DNA of 58,333 nucleotides, from contig JAFTKH010000002.1 in NCBI GenBank assembly GCA_017453365.1, positions 1 through 58,333 on the forward strand. Reading direction: 5' to 3'. The position numbers and the translations under genes were made by a program. The notes under the pieces are model-generated. The model was not told the DNA's origin, made no database searches, and was given only the letters and a program-made list of their open reading frames with translations. Source of the DNA: Clostridia bacterium. GTDB lineage: Bacteria; Bacillota; Clostridia; Oscillospirales; CAG-272. Of the stretch, positions 32,332-41,308 are shown one piece after another (the first letter of the stretch is position 1; each line of letters starts with the position of its first letter).

Positions 32332-34587
32332 TTATACCGACAGTGGATTTAGGTCTACGGAAAGCGTCGTATCACGCCGCTCGGAAAAATGAAGCAAAAG
32401 CTCGCGGAAGAGCGAGCGGCTCACCTTACCGAGCCTACATTTAACGACCATTCTCATTCTGTATTTTTCATTCAGCTTATACACCTGCGCCTCGAACGGA
32501 CCGAAGACGGTGAAGGGGTGCCCCTTATATTCACCCTCAAGCTTCGCTATCAGCGTATCCGAGAGCTCCTTCGCTGCCGAAAACAGCTTATGCTCGCTCT
32601 CAGAGGTAAGTGTCAGCTGAACCATATCGGCAAAGGGCGGATATCCGAGCTCTCGCCTGATTGCTATCTCACCATCGTAAAAGCTCTCATAATCCTGCCT
32701 TGCGGCAAGGCGTATGGTTTCGTTCGCGGGCGAGAAGGTCTGTATAACGGCAAGTCCGTTATCGGTGGCCCTGCCTGCTCTTCCGACGACCTGTGTTAAC
32801 AGTGAAAAGGTGCGCTCCGAGGCGCGGAAATCCGAGACGTAAAGCGACGTGTCGGCGAGGGCAACGCCAACGAGCGTTACCTTCGGAAAATCGTGTCCCT
32901 TCGCGACCATCTGCGTTCCGAGAAGGACGTCCGCTTCGCCGCCTCTGAACTCCTCCAGCATTTTATCGTATGCGAGCTTACCCGACGTTGTATCAGCATC
33001 CATTCTCATAACCTTCATGCCGTCAAGATATTTCTCTACCTCTTCCTCTAGCTTTTGTGTTCCGAAGCCGAGATATGAGAGCCTGTCGGATGAACAGGAA
33101 GGACACTTTCGTGGCACGCGCGAAGTATATCCGCAGAGGTGGCATAGGAGCTTTCCGCCGCCGGCACCCGTGTGGTAGGTCAGGGACACGGAACAATGCG
33201 GACAGGTTATTACGTCGCCGCACTCCCGACAGCTAATCTGACTCGAGAAGCCTCGGCGGTTCAGGAACAGTATCGCCTGCTCTCCGCGCTCCTTAACAGT
33301 CTCGAGCGACTCATAGAGCCTCTGGCTTATTGGAGAAGCATTACCACGCTTCAGCTCCTCACGCATATCTACGATAACCGTTTTTGGCAGTGACAGTCCG
33401 CCGTACCGCTCGCGGAGCGGAATCATTGTGTAGGTTCCGCATTTTGCCTTATAGAAGCTCTCGAGCGAGGGGGTGGCAGATGCAAGGAGCATAAGCGCTC
33501 TGTGCTCACGGCAACGAAAGGCTGCTACGTCGCGCGCATGGTATTTTGGGTCTGACTCGGATTTATAGGTATGCTCGTGCTCCTCATCTATAACTATCAT
33601 TCCGATGTTTGAAAGCGGGGCAAATATAGCCGAGCGAGTTCCTATCACGAGGTCAACGTCCCCGCGCTTCACGCGCCGCCAGGCATCAAGCCTCTCTCCC
33701 TGGGATAGCGACGAATGTATGACGGCAACCCTCTCACCGTATCTTTTACAGAAAATGCTAACCGTCTGCGGTGTTAAGGCTATCTCGGGAACGAGCATAA
33801 TAACGCTCTTTCCCTCCTCAACCGTTTTATCGATAGCCTTCATTATGACCTTCGTTTTACCGCTTCCCGTAACGCCGAAGAGTAACCCTGCCTTCGCCTC
33901 ATCGGCGGAAAGCAGCTCGGTGACGGTATCGTATGCGGCAGTCTGCGCGGGGGAAAGCACTATGGGGGACGTGTCACTCCGTTCTGCATAGGCGGCGTAG
34001 GGATTGCGTATTCTCTCCTCGGTTTCCATGACGACGATGCCCTTCGAAACAAGAGCGCGTATATGCGAGGAGTCGACACCGGGCAGCTGTCTTACAAGCT
34101 CTATATCGGCGGAGTCGGTGTCCATAAGGTAGCGTATCACACACCTTTGCCCCTCGCTCCTAATGCCTGCTCTTCCCTTGGCGGAAAGGAGCGTCTCGGC
34201 CTCATCTCTTGTTATAGAAAGAGAGCATCTTCTCCTATAGCTGACGTTCTCTGTTCCCGAAAGAGCCCCGGGCGGGAGCACTGCACGCAAAGCATCGCCG
34301 AAGGTCGAGAGCGTATAGTCCTTCATAAACAGGCATAGCCCGAGCATCTCTCGGTCGAGCGTGAACGTGTGGTTCACAACCGAGTGCACGGGCTTTAGCT
34401 TTACTCCGAGGGGGGCTTCCGCCTCCTTAATGCGCGTAACGGCGCCAAGGCGGAGCTTATCGGCTCTGCCGAAGGGAACTCTGACTATACTGCCGAGAGT
34501 CACCCCCTCCGTCAGGATATAATCGAAGGGGCGGTCCAGATGATACGGCGTATCAAGTATATGAACTTCACAAAGCAACCGTATCAC
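32332..34587 (-). CDS. priA: Primosomal protein N' (replication restart helicase PriA)
   Basis: A 751-residue superfamily 2 helicase. An N-terminal 3'-DNA-binding domain is followed by Walker A LFGVTGSGKTKV, the DEEHEHTYKSE box, TATPSLES-type motif III (LASATPSLESF) and paired zinc fingers (CRECGDVITCPHC and CHLCGYTSRVPRKCPSC). It reloads the replisome at stalled forks. It is 22 bases downstream of rpoZ; coaBC, which often separates them, is absent. Confidence 0.96.
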   Translation of the reverse strand: MIRLLCEVHILDTPYHLDRPFDYILTEGVTLGSIVRVPFGRADKLRLGAVTRIKEAEAPLGVKLKPVHSVVNHTFTLDREMLGLCLFMKDYTLSTFGDALRAVLPPGALSGTENVSYRRRCSLSITRDEAETLLSAKGRAGIRSEGQRCVIRYLMDTDSADIELVRQLPGVDSSHIRALVSKGIVVMETEERIRNPYAAYAERSDTSPIVLSPAQTAAYDTVTELLSADEAKAGLLFGVTGSGKTKVIMKAIDKTVEEGKSVIMLVPEIALTPQTVSIFCKRYGERVAVIHSSLSQGERLDAWRRVKRGDVDLVIGTRSAIFAPLSNIGMIVIDEEHEHTYKSESDPKYHARDVAAFRCREHRALMLLASATPSLESFYKAKCGTYTMIPLRERYGGLSLPKTVIVDMREELKRGNASPISQRLYESLETVKERGEQAILFLNRRGFSSQISCRECGDVITCPHCSVSLTYHTGAGGGKLLCHLCGYTSRVPRKCPSCSSDRLSYLGFGTQKLEEEVEKYLDGMKVMRMDADTTSGKLAYDKMLEEFRGGEADVLLGTQMVAKGHDFPKVTLVGVALADTSLYVSDFRASERTFSLLTQVVGRAGRATDNGLAVIQTFSPANETIRLAARQDYESFYDGEIAIRRELGYPPFADMVQLTLTSESEHKLFSAAKELSDTLIAKLEGEYKGHPFTVFGPFEAQVYKLNEKYRMRMVVKCRLGKVSRSLFRELLLHFSERRDTTLSVDLNPLSV

Positions 34588-34609
34588 CTCCGTTAGTTAA
34601 AGTTAAAAA

Positions 34610-34873
34610 TTACACGTCGCGGCGAACCAACTTAAACTCGCCGTCGGCAAGCTTGGATATTGCGAGCTTAACGGCCTTCTGATCCTTATACTCCGTAGGG
34701 ATAAGAGCCGCGAGGGGCTTATCCGTCTCGTGATTTTCAATCATCTTCTGCGCGCGTGCTCTCATCTCGACGTACTTGTCGGTAACGATACGTGCACCCT
34801 TCGCCACTCCGAGCACAAGCTCGTAGCGGTTAAATTCGCCCTTTGTAAGCTCTTCAATAGTGGGGTAAATCAT
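34610..34873 (-). CDS. rpoZ: DNA-directed RNA polymerase subunit omega
   Basis: An 87-residue protein with the omega core (FNRYELVLGVAKGARIVTDKYVEMRARAQKMIENHETDKPLAALI, then KAVKLAISKLADGEF). It aids RNA polymerase assembly. The context (remA upstream, priA downstream) matches; gmk, normally just upstream, is missing. Confidence 0.9.
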   Translation of the reverse strand: MIYPTIEELTKGEFNRYELVLGVAKGARIVTDKYVEMRARAQKMIENHETDKPLAALIPTEYKDQKAVKLAISKLADGEFKLVRRDV

Positions 34874-35042
34874 TTTTTATACCTCTTTCAAATTATTTTC
34901 TGTAAAAAGTCACCTTGCACCGTAATACGCGAATCCGGTGCGAAGCGGATTTTGCGGGGAACGGGCCGTTCTTCGACCCGACGGCGTAGATACCTACGTC
35001 GAGTGGGAGAAAACGTCACTTTACACCAAAATACGCAAAGCA
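34874..35042. other. Gene-less gap with imperfect repeats where gmk is expected
   Basis: No gene is visible. An imperfect direct repeat is present: 34909-34933 (GTCACCTTGCACCGTAATAC...) and 35015-35039 (GTCACTTTACACCAAAATAC...), matching at 20 of 25 positions. Between them are short inverted repeats (GAACGG/CCGTTC around 34959-34972, and GTAG-atac-CTAC). It may be a deletion scar or a small repeat element. Confidence 0.5.
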
Positions 35043-35315
35043 CTACTCTTCGGATTCCTCATCGTCGGCAACTATTGCATCCTCGCTCGTCAGCCTGTTC
35101 GTAATAGTTTCAGTTTGTATAGCGGAAAGTATTACGTGGTCGGAGTCGGTTATTATTACCGAGCGGGTACGTCTGCCGCAGGAAACGTCTATCACCCTGC
35201 CATCGTCGCGCGCGTCCTGCACAAGCCTCTTCACAGGAGCGGAATCAGGACAGGTGATAGCGACTATTCTGCCTGCGGACACCATATTTCCAAAGCCAAT
35301 ATTGATAAATCTCAT
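35043..35315 (-). CDS. remA: RemA family (DUF370) regulator
   Basis: A 90-residue protein with the characteristic start [18 protein letters not shown] and [20 protein letters not shown]. RemA forms ring-shaped DNA-binding oligomers that activate matrix genes and osmoprotection in Bacillus. The acidic tail ([13 protein letters not shown]) is extra. It lies between yicC and the gap before rpoZ, as in other Firmicutes. Confidence 0.92.
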   Translation of the reverse strand: MRFINIGFGNMVSAGRIVAITCPDSAPVKRLVQDARDDGRVIDVSCGRRTRSVIITDSDHVILSAIQTETITNRLTSEDAIVADDEESEE

Positions 35316-35323
35316 ACGTCCTC

Positions 35324-36211
35324 CTACTCGACGTTCTGTATCTGCTCGCGTATTTTCTCCAGCTCGCCCTTCATATTAACCACAATACGGGCAATTCTCG
35401 CATTATTCGCCTTCGAGCCTATGGTGTTGGTCTCGCGGTTCATCTCCTGCATAAGGAAATCGAGCTTTCTGCCTGCAGGCTCGGGCGACTCGGCGATTTC
35501 GAAAAAGGCCGAGAAATGCGAGCGAAGCCTGACAAGCTCCTCGTCTATCGCTATCTTATCCGCCCATACGGCACATTCGGTCAGCAATCGGTTTTCGTCG
35601 ACCTCCGCCTCTGCGTCGTCGAGTATAGCGCGTATTTTAGCCTCAAGCTTATCCCTATAGCCTACGGTGTCCTCGTGTGAAATACTCTCAACCTCATCGG
35701 CAAAGGAACGGAGAAGTCCGATTTTCGCCGTGATATCGGAATAGGCGCGCTCGCCCTCCGCACTACGCATAGCCGAATAGTCGGCAATAGCCATATCAAG
35801 GACGGGGCGGAGCTCCTCCCATTCGGCGTCGAGGTCGACCTCAGCACGTCGCGTTTTAAAGATATCTCCGTTTCTCGCCACTGTCATAACGCTGATATCG
35901 TCGGCAAGTCCGAACTCGTCACGGAGCGTACGAAGCGCCGAGATATAGCTCTCCGCAACACCGCGGTCGATATCAACGTCGAGCCCTGCGGTTTTATGCT
36001 CGTCGACGGTTATATAGACGTCAACCTTCGCACGGGATACTGCGTTCTTCTGCACGTAGGTTTTGATTTTTTCCTCAAGCAACGAGTACATACGCGGCAT
36101 CTTCACCGAGCAATCGAAGAAACGTGAGTTAACACTCTTCAGCTCGACGGTTACGGACCGTTGCTCCGTATCGCACCTTCCTCTACCGAAGGCGGTCATG
36201 CTTTTCATCAT
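35324..36211 (-). CDS. yicC: YicC/YloC family endoribonuclease
   Basis: A 295-residue protein with the conserved opening [10 protein letters not shown] and [19 protein letters not shown], and the C-terminal DUF1732 signature [50 protein letters not shown]. coli YicC has been linked to RNA cleavage. It overlaps nrdR by four bases. Confidence 0.93.
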   Translation of the reverse strand: MMKSMTAFGRGRCDTEQRSVTVELKSVNSRFFDCSVKMPRMYSLLEEKIKTYVQKNAVSRAKVDVYITVDEHKTAGLDVDIDRGVAESYISALRTLRDEFGLADDISVMTVARNGDIFKTRRAEVDLDAEWEELRPVLDMAIADYSAMRSAEGERAYSDITAKIGLLRSFADEVESISHEDTVGYRDKLEAKIRAILDDAEAEVDENRLLTECAVWADKIAIDEELVRLRSHFSAFFEIAESPEPAGRKLDFLMQEMNRETNTIGSKANNARIARIVVNMKGELEKIREQIQNVE

Positions 36212-36693
36212 TTGTCAGCATTTGTGGGCTTATCAGAAACCCTTCTCCTTCCGCGTCTGCCAAGGCTCTTTATCTCGTTCATAAAGGAGTCGATATCTTG
36301 AAACTCTCGATATACGGACGCAAATCTTATGTAGGATACGATGTCTATATCACGGAGACGTGAGAGAACGAGCTCGCCGATATCCTGCGAGGTTATCTCT
36401 GATACAAGTGCATTTTGCAGCTCGGTTTCAATATCCCTCGCGACCTCGGCGGCATTAACAGGGCGCTTCTGACAAGCTCGCTCTATACCCAGTATAAGCT
36501 TATGGCTGTCAAAAAACTCACGCCTGCCGTCACGCTTCACGACTGCTATAGCCACGGTATCTACAACCTCGTAGGTCGTAAACCTCCTACCGCAGGCGGG
36601 ACACTCACGTCTGCGCTTAATGCTTGCGTTTTCCTCGACCGAACGGGAGTCTATAACTCTCGAGTCGGGATGATTACATACAGGGCACTTCAT
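36208..36693 (-). CDS. nrdR: Transcriptional repressor NrdR
   Basis: A 161-residue repressor of ribonucleotide reductase genes. It has a zinc ribbon (CPVCNHPDSRVIDSR, then RRRECPACGRRFTTYE) and an ATP-cone domain (VVKRDGRREFFDSHKLILGIERACQKRPV) that senses dATP/ATP. NrdR boxes are not obvious nearby, so its targets lie elsewhere. Confidence 0.96.
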   Translation of the reverse strand: MKCPVCNHPDSRVIDSRSVEENASIKRRRECPACGRRFTTYEVVDTVAIAVVKRDGRREFFDSHKLILGIERACQKRPVNAAEVARDIETELQNALVSEITSQDIGELVLSRLRDIDIVSYIRFASVYREFQDIDSFMNEIKSLGRRGRRRVSDKPTNADK

Positions 36694-36730
36694 ACCTTGC
36701 CCCTCCTATGTTTTAAAATATTATTAAATT

Positions 36731-36759
36731 ATTATACCATCATTTTTCCAAAAAGTAAA
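36731..36759 (-). promoter_or_regulatory. Promoter of the nrdR-yicC-remA group
   Basis: TTTACT (36759-36754) and TATAAT (36736-36731) on the minus strand, 17 bases apart, about 38 bases upstream of the nrdR start codon. Confidence 0.7.
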
Positions 36760-36788
36760 GGGATTTAAAGTATTTTTTAAAGAAAAAA

Positions 36789-36824
36789 TCCGCCGTGCTC
36801 GGCGTTATGTCCGAGCGCGGCGGA
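36789..36824 (-). terminator. Terminator after the PAP2 gene
   Basis: TCCGCCGtgCTCGG and CCGAGcgCGGCGGA form a strong GC-rich stem around an 8-base loop, with a T-run on the minus-strand 3' side (GGATTTTTTCTTT). Confidence 0.88.
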
Positions 36825-36867
36825 AGAAAACAAGAGAAAATATCCTGTTTAGTTTACTTTTTGCAAA

Positions 36868-37848
36868 TCAAGTACCGGCACGTGTCGACTTTTTTGCAAA
36901 TTTCGATGTAAGCCACGAGGTAAATCTCTCCATAAAGCCTATTCTCCACCTCGAGAAAAATTTAAACGTCAGGGGCCAGACTCCGCCGGCAAAGGCAACT
37001 ATCAGGAAGTATCTCACAACACGGGCTGCGTAGATGTTGGGGATAATCAGACCAAGCGGGGTTTTGAGCCCAGCTTTAATAGCCAGGACACCGAGAAGGC
37101 CAAGCGCGAGCTTTATAATCTGAACGTACCAGCGTGCCGAGGTTTCAAACCTTATCACAAATCTATCAAGCGGATAAACGAGAAGAAGCCCGAGCAGACA
37201 ACCGAAAAGAGAGGCTGCATTTTCCCTCGCACTCGCGAGGTTGCCCTCGTCTATTCCCGTAGGGTCAACCGCATGAACGTATATCATAAGAGCGAGAGAC
37301 AGTGCCGCTGATACGCCGACAAGGTAAGGCATATATTTGTTGAAGCTCTCCTCTGTTTTAAAAACGGGATGAAGAAGAACTATAAGAAACACGGCGATAC
37401 AGAGCGAAGCACCCACGTCCCACGGCGTGTGGACACCGAGGTACATTCTCGAGAAGGATACGAGTACAATTATAACTACAGAAGCTATTCGAAGGAGATT
37501 TTTCCTCGTGAACATCGCAATAGCGCCGAAGGTTCCCGCGATATTCTGCGTATGCCCTGACGGAAAGGAATAGCCGGTAGCCTCCTCTACAGCGCTCTCG
37601 ACGGGTGAGAACGACGGGTTCTTCACCCACGGGCGCTCAATGCGGCACGCGAGCTTAAGCCCCTGGTTTATCACGGTACCTACGAGCCCGGTCATAAGGA
37701 TATAATACCCTTCCCTTTTATTTATACACCAGAAAAAGAGAATGGCAAAAACGAGAAAGAAGGTTTCCTCACCGAGGTGAGTTACCGCGCTGAAGAGAAA
37801 ATCGAACACGGGATTACGCAGATTTTCAAGGAAATAAAGAAACTGCAT
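36868..37848 (-). CDS. PAP2-family membrane phosphatase
   Basis: A 326-residue integral membrane protein with about eight to ten membrane segments. The three PAP2 motifs are present: K-x6-R-P in KLACRIERPW, PSGHTQN, and SRMYLGVHTPWDV (S-R-x5-H-x3-D). It likely hydrolyses a lipid phosphate or undecaprenyl pyrophosphate; the exact substrate cannot be read. It is in the same direction as the hemolysin III gene, 21 bases downstream. Confidence 0.88.
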   Translation of the reverse strand: MQFLYFLENLRNPVFDFLFSAVTHLGEETFFLVFAILFFWCINKREGYYILMTGLVGTVINQGLKLACRIERPWVKNPSFSPVESAVEEATGYSFPSGHTQNIAGTFGAIAMFTRKNLLRIASVVIIVLVSFSRMYLGVHTPWDVGASLCIAVFLIVLLHPVFKTEESFNKYMPYLVGVSAALSLALMIYVHAVDPTGIDEGNLASARENAASLFGCLLGLLLVYPLDRFVIRFETSARWYVQIIKLALGLLGVLAIKAGLKTPLGLIIPNIYAARVVRYFLIVAFAGGVWPLTFKFFSRWRIGFMERFTSWLTSKFAKKSTRAGT

Positions 37849-37869
37849 AGGGGACTCCTTTATTCTGTA

Positions 37870-38649
37870 TCAGTTGAGATATATCGTAGTGAACACGCCA
37901 ATCCACTGCACGACGGCGCCGGCGAGGACAAAGAAATGCCATATAAAATGCGCCGCACGCTTCTTAAGTGCGAAGGGGATAACACCAATGGAATACACAA
38001 CACCGCCGCCGAGAATGAAGCCGAGAAATGAGAGGTCACCGTTCCTCACCATAGTGGGAAGGAACATAAGTCCGCACCAGCCAAGCACAAGATAAAGGGG
38101 GATATGGACGAAACGAAGGCGCGTCGGGCCGAAAACGCCGACCAGTGTAATACCAGTTACTATCACCGCCCACTGTATAACGAGGAAGGTGATACCAAAC
38201 GCACCTCCGACGTACGACAGAAGTATCGGGGCAAAGGTCGCACCGATAAGAAGATAGATACAGGAATAGTCAAATCTTCGAAACAGCCTTTTTACACGGC
38301 TGCCATAGGGAAAGGAATGATAAAGACAGCTCATAGTGAACATAACGAGAAGCCCGAAGGAATAAAGAGCTGCACCTACGTACTCGGCAGGTCCGTCTGC
38401 ATATATGCACATAAGCACCAGTGCAACTACGCTGAATACAGCGCCAACGCAGTGCGTCACTGAATTTCCTATTTCCTCAAGAGGCGAGCGTTTCGGCGGA
38501 TTTACCGGAGGATGACCGTGGCGCTCCTCCGAAATGCCGTCCAGCTCGGAATAGAGCTTATCCTTCAGCTCTCGCTTCGAGATTTTATAATCACTTTTCA
38601 GCTCTTTTCTCTTTTCCTTATAGCTTTTCTTAACAATTTTCTTTTTCAT
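37870..38649 (-). CDS. Hemolysin III family membrane protein
   Basis: A 259-residue PAQR-type seven-helix protein. The first ~60 residues are cytoplasmic and very basic (MKKKIVKKSYKEKRKELKSD...). Typical motifs follow: NSVTHCVGAVFSV in helix 1, SCLYHSFP, DYSCIYLLIGATFAPILL and HFIWHFFVLAGAV with the metal-binding histidines. Related proteins include TrhA, implicated in membrane homeostasis. Confidence 0.88.
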   Translation of the reverse strand: MKKKIVKKSYKEKRKELKSDYKISKRELKDKLYSELDGISEERHGHPPVNPPKRSPLEEIGNSVTHCVGAVFSVVALVLMCIYADGPAEYVGAALYSFGLLVMFTMSCLYHSFPYGSRVKRLFRRFDYSCIYLLIGATFAPILLSYVGGAFGITFLVIQWAVIVTGITLVGVFGPTRLRFVHIPLYLVLGWCGLMFLPTMVRNGDLSFLGFILGGGVVYSIGVIPFALKKRAAHFIWHFFVLAGAVVQWIGVFTTIYLN

Positions 38650-38671
38650 TTAATGCGCTCCAAAGAATTAA

Positions 38672-38716
38672 ACCGCCGACAGTGGCCACAAAAAATATAG
38701 TGACGAAGTCGGCGGT
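38672..38716. terminator. Long-loop hairpin upstream of the hemolysin III gene
   Basis: ACCGCCGAC and GTCGGCGGT form a 9-bp stem with a 27-base loop, between TTAA and TTTAA flanks. It might terminate the upstream isomerase gene or act in the leader of the hemolysin III mRNA. There is no strong T-run. Confidence 0.4.
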
Positions 38717-38767
38717 GATTTAACACGGGTATGCTTTACAGCAGGCTTTGCAAACTATCGTTTACAA

Positions 38768-39406
38768 TCAACCAAGAAGCTTTTCTACGCAAGCGCGTAT
38801 TCTGTCACACTTGCAGTTAGCGAAGAAGTACTCGCGGAACTTAGCGCCGCCGAGAGCACCGAGAACAAGCTCGCGGTCAAGGTTCTCGAGTATGTATACT
38901 ATGTCGTTATGAGTTACCTTCTTAACCTCGTCGAGTATTTTCTTATTTCTCTGCTCGGGAACGGCTCTTTCACGGGGATAGCCAAGGCCCCACTCGGAAA
39001 CAAAGAGCTTCTCGAATACGTACTGAAGATTGAGCTCACAGCCCCAGCCCCAGCCCTTCGCAAAGGGCATAGCGATAGCGTTACCGTTGTTTACCTGTGT
39101 GAACTGGTAAGCATCGGTGGGGTCAACCACGTGACCGCAAAGAACGCCGGGGAAGGAGTTGCAGGCGAGCATAGCGCCCTCACCCGTACCGCATCCGGTG
39201 ATAACAAGGTCGCACGCGCCGGAATTGAGAAGAACTGCGGAGAGAATACCTATCTGAACGTAGGTGAGCTGCTCCTTATCCTCTGCGGAGTACATACCGT
39301 AGTTGTAGACCTCATGGCCGAGGGGCTCAACCACCTTCTTAAGAGTATCGCAGATAAGAGCGTTTTTAGCCGCCTGGCTATTTTCGTTGATAAGTGCAAT
39401 TTTCAT
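38768..39406 (-). CDS. RpiB/LacA/LacB family sugar-phosphate isomerase
   Basis: A 212-residue protein whose first ~150 residues have the family fold: MKIALINENSQAAKN, a nucleotide-like VITGCGTGEGAMLACNS loop with the catalytic-type Cys, and HVVDPTDAYQFTQVNNGNAIAMPFAKGWG. The C-terminal ~60 residues are specific to a subgroup found in gut Firmicutes. It is distinct from the true RpiB at 18816, so it probably acts on a different sugar phosphate. Confidence 0.82.
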   Translation of the reverse strand: MKIALINENSQAAKNALICDTLKKVVEPLGHEVYNYGMYSAEDKEQLTYVQIGILSAVLLNSGACDLVITGCGTGEGAMLACNSFPGVLCGHVVDPTDAYQFTQVNNGNAIAMPFAKGWGWGCELNLQYVFEKLFVSEWGLGYPRERAVPEQRNKKILDEVKKVTHNDIVYILENLDRELVLGALGGAKFREYFFANCKCDRIRACVEKLLG

Positions 39407-39442
39407 AGTAAAAATTCCTTTTTGTATATTAATATTTTGTTT

Positions 39443-40741
39443 TTAGGGGGTAAGTCGGTTAGGCCCTCTGAAGAGGAACTGCGTCTCCTTTATCGACGTG
39501 CCGAGGAAGAGCATCGTAAGACGGTCGATACCAAGTCCAAAGCCGCCGTGAGGAGGACAGCCATATTTAAAGAACTCAAGATAGAACTTGACATCCTCTG
39601 CGAGTCCCTTCTCCTCTGCCTGTGCCTTCAAAACCTCGTATCTGTGTTCTCTCTGCGCACCCGTCGTTATTTCAACGCCGCGCCAAATAAGGTCATAGCC
39701 CTGCGGAACGCCCGCTTCGTCTCTCATATGATAGAATGCGCGGTCGGCCGCGGAGTAATCGGTGATGAAAAGGAACTCGTGCCCGTACTTATCGGCGCAC
39801 AGCTTTCTCGTCATCCTCTCGGCCTCGGTAGTCAAATCTCCCTTAAGCGAGTCAGGAACGGTATAGCCGTATCTCTCTTCAAGCTCGCGGTAAACGTCTA
39901 TAAGCTTCATTCGAGGGAACGGAAGGGTGGGAACGGTAAGCTCCTCACCGAAGAGCTCTTCAAGCTCCTCACCGTGAGCGTCCTTAACCTTCATAAGAGC
40001 ATAGGCAAGAAGCTCCTCCTCGAGCTTCATAACGTCCTCAAAGGAGTCTATATATGAAAACTCAAGGTCAAAGCCCGTAAATTCCGTCGCATGCTTATTC
40101 GTATACGATTTCTCCGCACGGAATACAGGCCCCGTTTCAAAAATACGCTCAAGCCCCGATGCCATAGCCATTTGCTTATAAAACTGCGGTGACTGTGCAA
40201 GATATGCCTTCGTATCGAAATATTTAACCTCAAATACGTCGGAGCCCGACTCACTCGCCGCTGCGATAAGCTTCGGAGTGTGTATTTCCACAAATCCACG
40301 CTCGACAAGAAACTCACGCATAGCTGCGGTGAGGGTTGTCTGAAGCTTAAGCATAAGGTGATTACGCTCACGGCGAAGGTCTATCCACCTATAATCCATA
40401 CGAACGTCTATATCCGAATCGTCCTTAATGGGCAAAGCCTCCGCGAGTGACTCTATCACCATTTCGGTGGGGTACATTTCACGGCCGCCGAGCTTAACGT
40501 ACTCGCTCTCCACAACCTCGCCTACGAAGGAGACAACGGAGTTTATAGTAAGCTTATCGAGCATCTCCGAAAACTCAGGATGCTCCTCCTTAATAACGGT
40601 TACCTGAAGCTTACCCGTAACGTCTCGCACGACGATAAAGGCCATGTTCTTCTTATTTCTGAAATTCTCAACGAAGCCGCGAACACGTCTGACTCCGGGG
40701 GTTATATTCTTTATAAGGGTTCTTTCCATTTTCGACCTCAT
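39443..40741 (-). CDS. aspS: Aspartate-tRNA ligase, archaeal/eukaryotic type (AspS2)
   Basis: A 432-residue class II synthetase. It has an N-terminal OB anticodon-binding domain (VRGFVENFRNKKNMAFIVVRDVTG), motif 2-like FRAEKSYTNKHATEFTGFDLE, and motif 3 GFGLGIDRLTMLFLG. The length and the lack of the GAD insert of ~150 residues distinguish it from bacterial AspRS (~590 residues). Such enzymes are commonly non-discriminating, charging tRNA-Asn with Asp for GatCAB. An ATG four codons later (MERTLIKN) is an alternative start. Confidence 0.9.
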   Translation of the reverse strand: MRSKMERTLIKNITPGVRRVRGFVENFRNKKNMAFIVVRDVTGKLQVTVIKEEHPEFSEMLDKLTINSVVSFVGEVVESEYVKLGGREMYPTEMVIESLAEALPIKDDSDIDVRMDYRWIDLRRERNHLMLKLQTTLTAAMREFLVERGFVEIHTPKLIAAASESGSDVFEVKYFDTKAYLAQSPQFYKQMAMASGLERIFETGPVFRAEKSYTNKHATEFTGFDLEFSYIDSFEDVMKLEEELLAYALMKVKDAHGEELEELFGEELTVPTLPFPRMKLIDVYRELEERYGYTVPDSLKGDLTTEAERMTRKLCADKYGHEFLFITDYSAADRAFYHMRDEAGVPQGYDLIWRGVEITTGAQREHRYEVLKAQAEEKGLAEDVKFYLEFFKYGCPPHGGFGLGIDRLTMLFLGTSIKETQFLFRGPNRLTP

Positions 40742-40762
40742 AAACAGTATTTTATCATTACA

Positions 40763-40791
40763 ATTATACTTTATATTTCGCTAAAAGTCAA
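40763..40791 (-). promoter_or_regulatory. Promoter of aspS
   Basis: TTGACT (40791-40786) and TATAAT (40768-40763) on the minus strand, 17 bases apart, about 20 bases before the start codon. Confidence 0.8.
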
Positions 40792-40807
40792 GGGTAATAA
40801 AGCAATA

Positions 40808-40849
40808 AACCCAAAAATTCCGAAAATGTCACAGAATTCTTGGGTTTTT
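40808..40849 (-). terminator. Terminator downstream of the small gene at 41005
   Basis: AACCCAAaAATTC and GAATTcTTGGGTT form a stem with a 13-base loop and T-rich flanks on the right-hand side. It separates the preceding unit from aspS. The interval 40850-41004 is AT-rich with no gene visible. Confidence 0.6.
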
Positions 40850-41004
40850 GCCGTTATGAGCTTTATTTTGTTATATTTTGAGCCGTCTTTTTACAACCTT
40901 TGTTTTTTAACGGAAAGATACAAAAAACAGCGGCAAAATCTGCTCATAATATATATTTTGTTATATTTTTCGCGGTAATTTGACAGAGCGACTAAAGATA
41001 TTTT

Positions 41005-41232
41005 TTAAAGGTAATTGTCCGGACCTACGTAGAGGTCGCGCTTTTCCTCCTCGGTGAGCTCCTCAATATCCTTACCTGCTCTCATAGCCGTCCAGGCTCT
41101 ATTTGGAACGGGTGGATTAAAAAGGGGCACGGATATCTCCGGAGAATTTATACCTGCGGTCGAGCCGTTAGGTATCTCGGGACGGCCTTTAAGAACGGGA
41201 AGCTCTTCCCTCTTTTCGTTTTTCTTATCCAT
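41005..41232 (-). CDS. Small hypothetical protein
   Basis: A 75-residue protein I do not recognise. It is polar and Pro-rich in the middle (SVPLFNPPVPNRAW) with an acidic helix near the end (DIEELTEEEKRDLYVG) and no membrane segment. AAAGGA eight bases before the ATG supports translation. It lies between purL and aspS, about 80 bases after the purL stop codon and in the same direction as the pur operon. Confidence 0.6.
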   Translation of the reverse strand: MDKKNEKREELPVLKGRPEIPNGSTAGINSPEISVPLFNPPVPNRAWTAMRAGKDIEELTEEEKRDLYVGPDNYL

Positions 41233-41308
41233 AAGCGTTTTCCTTTCGTGGAAGCATCCACAAGGATAGTTTTGGATAAGATATACGTTTTTATACCTTT
41301 ATTTAAAT

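Noticed and set aside
34938-35660. Plus-strand open frame covering remA and part of yicC
   Set aside because: Antisense to two conserved genes and contains low-complexity Ser-rich sequence.
38909-40057. Long plus-strand open frame across the isomerase and aspS
   Set aside because: Spans two confident genes on the other strand and has no ribosome binding site or recognisable motif.
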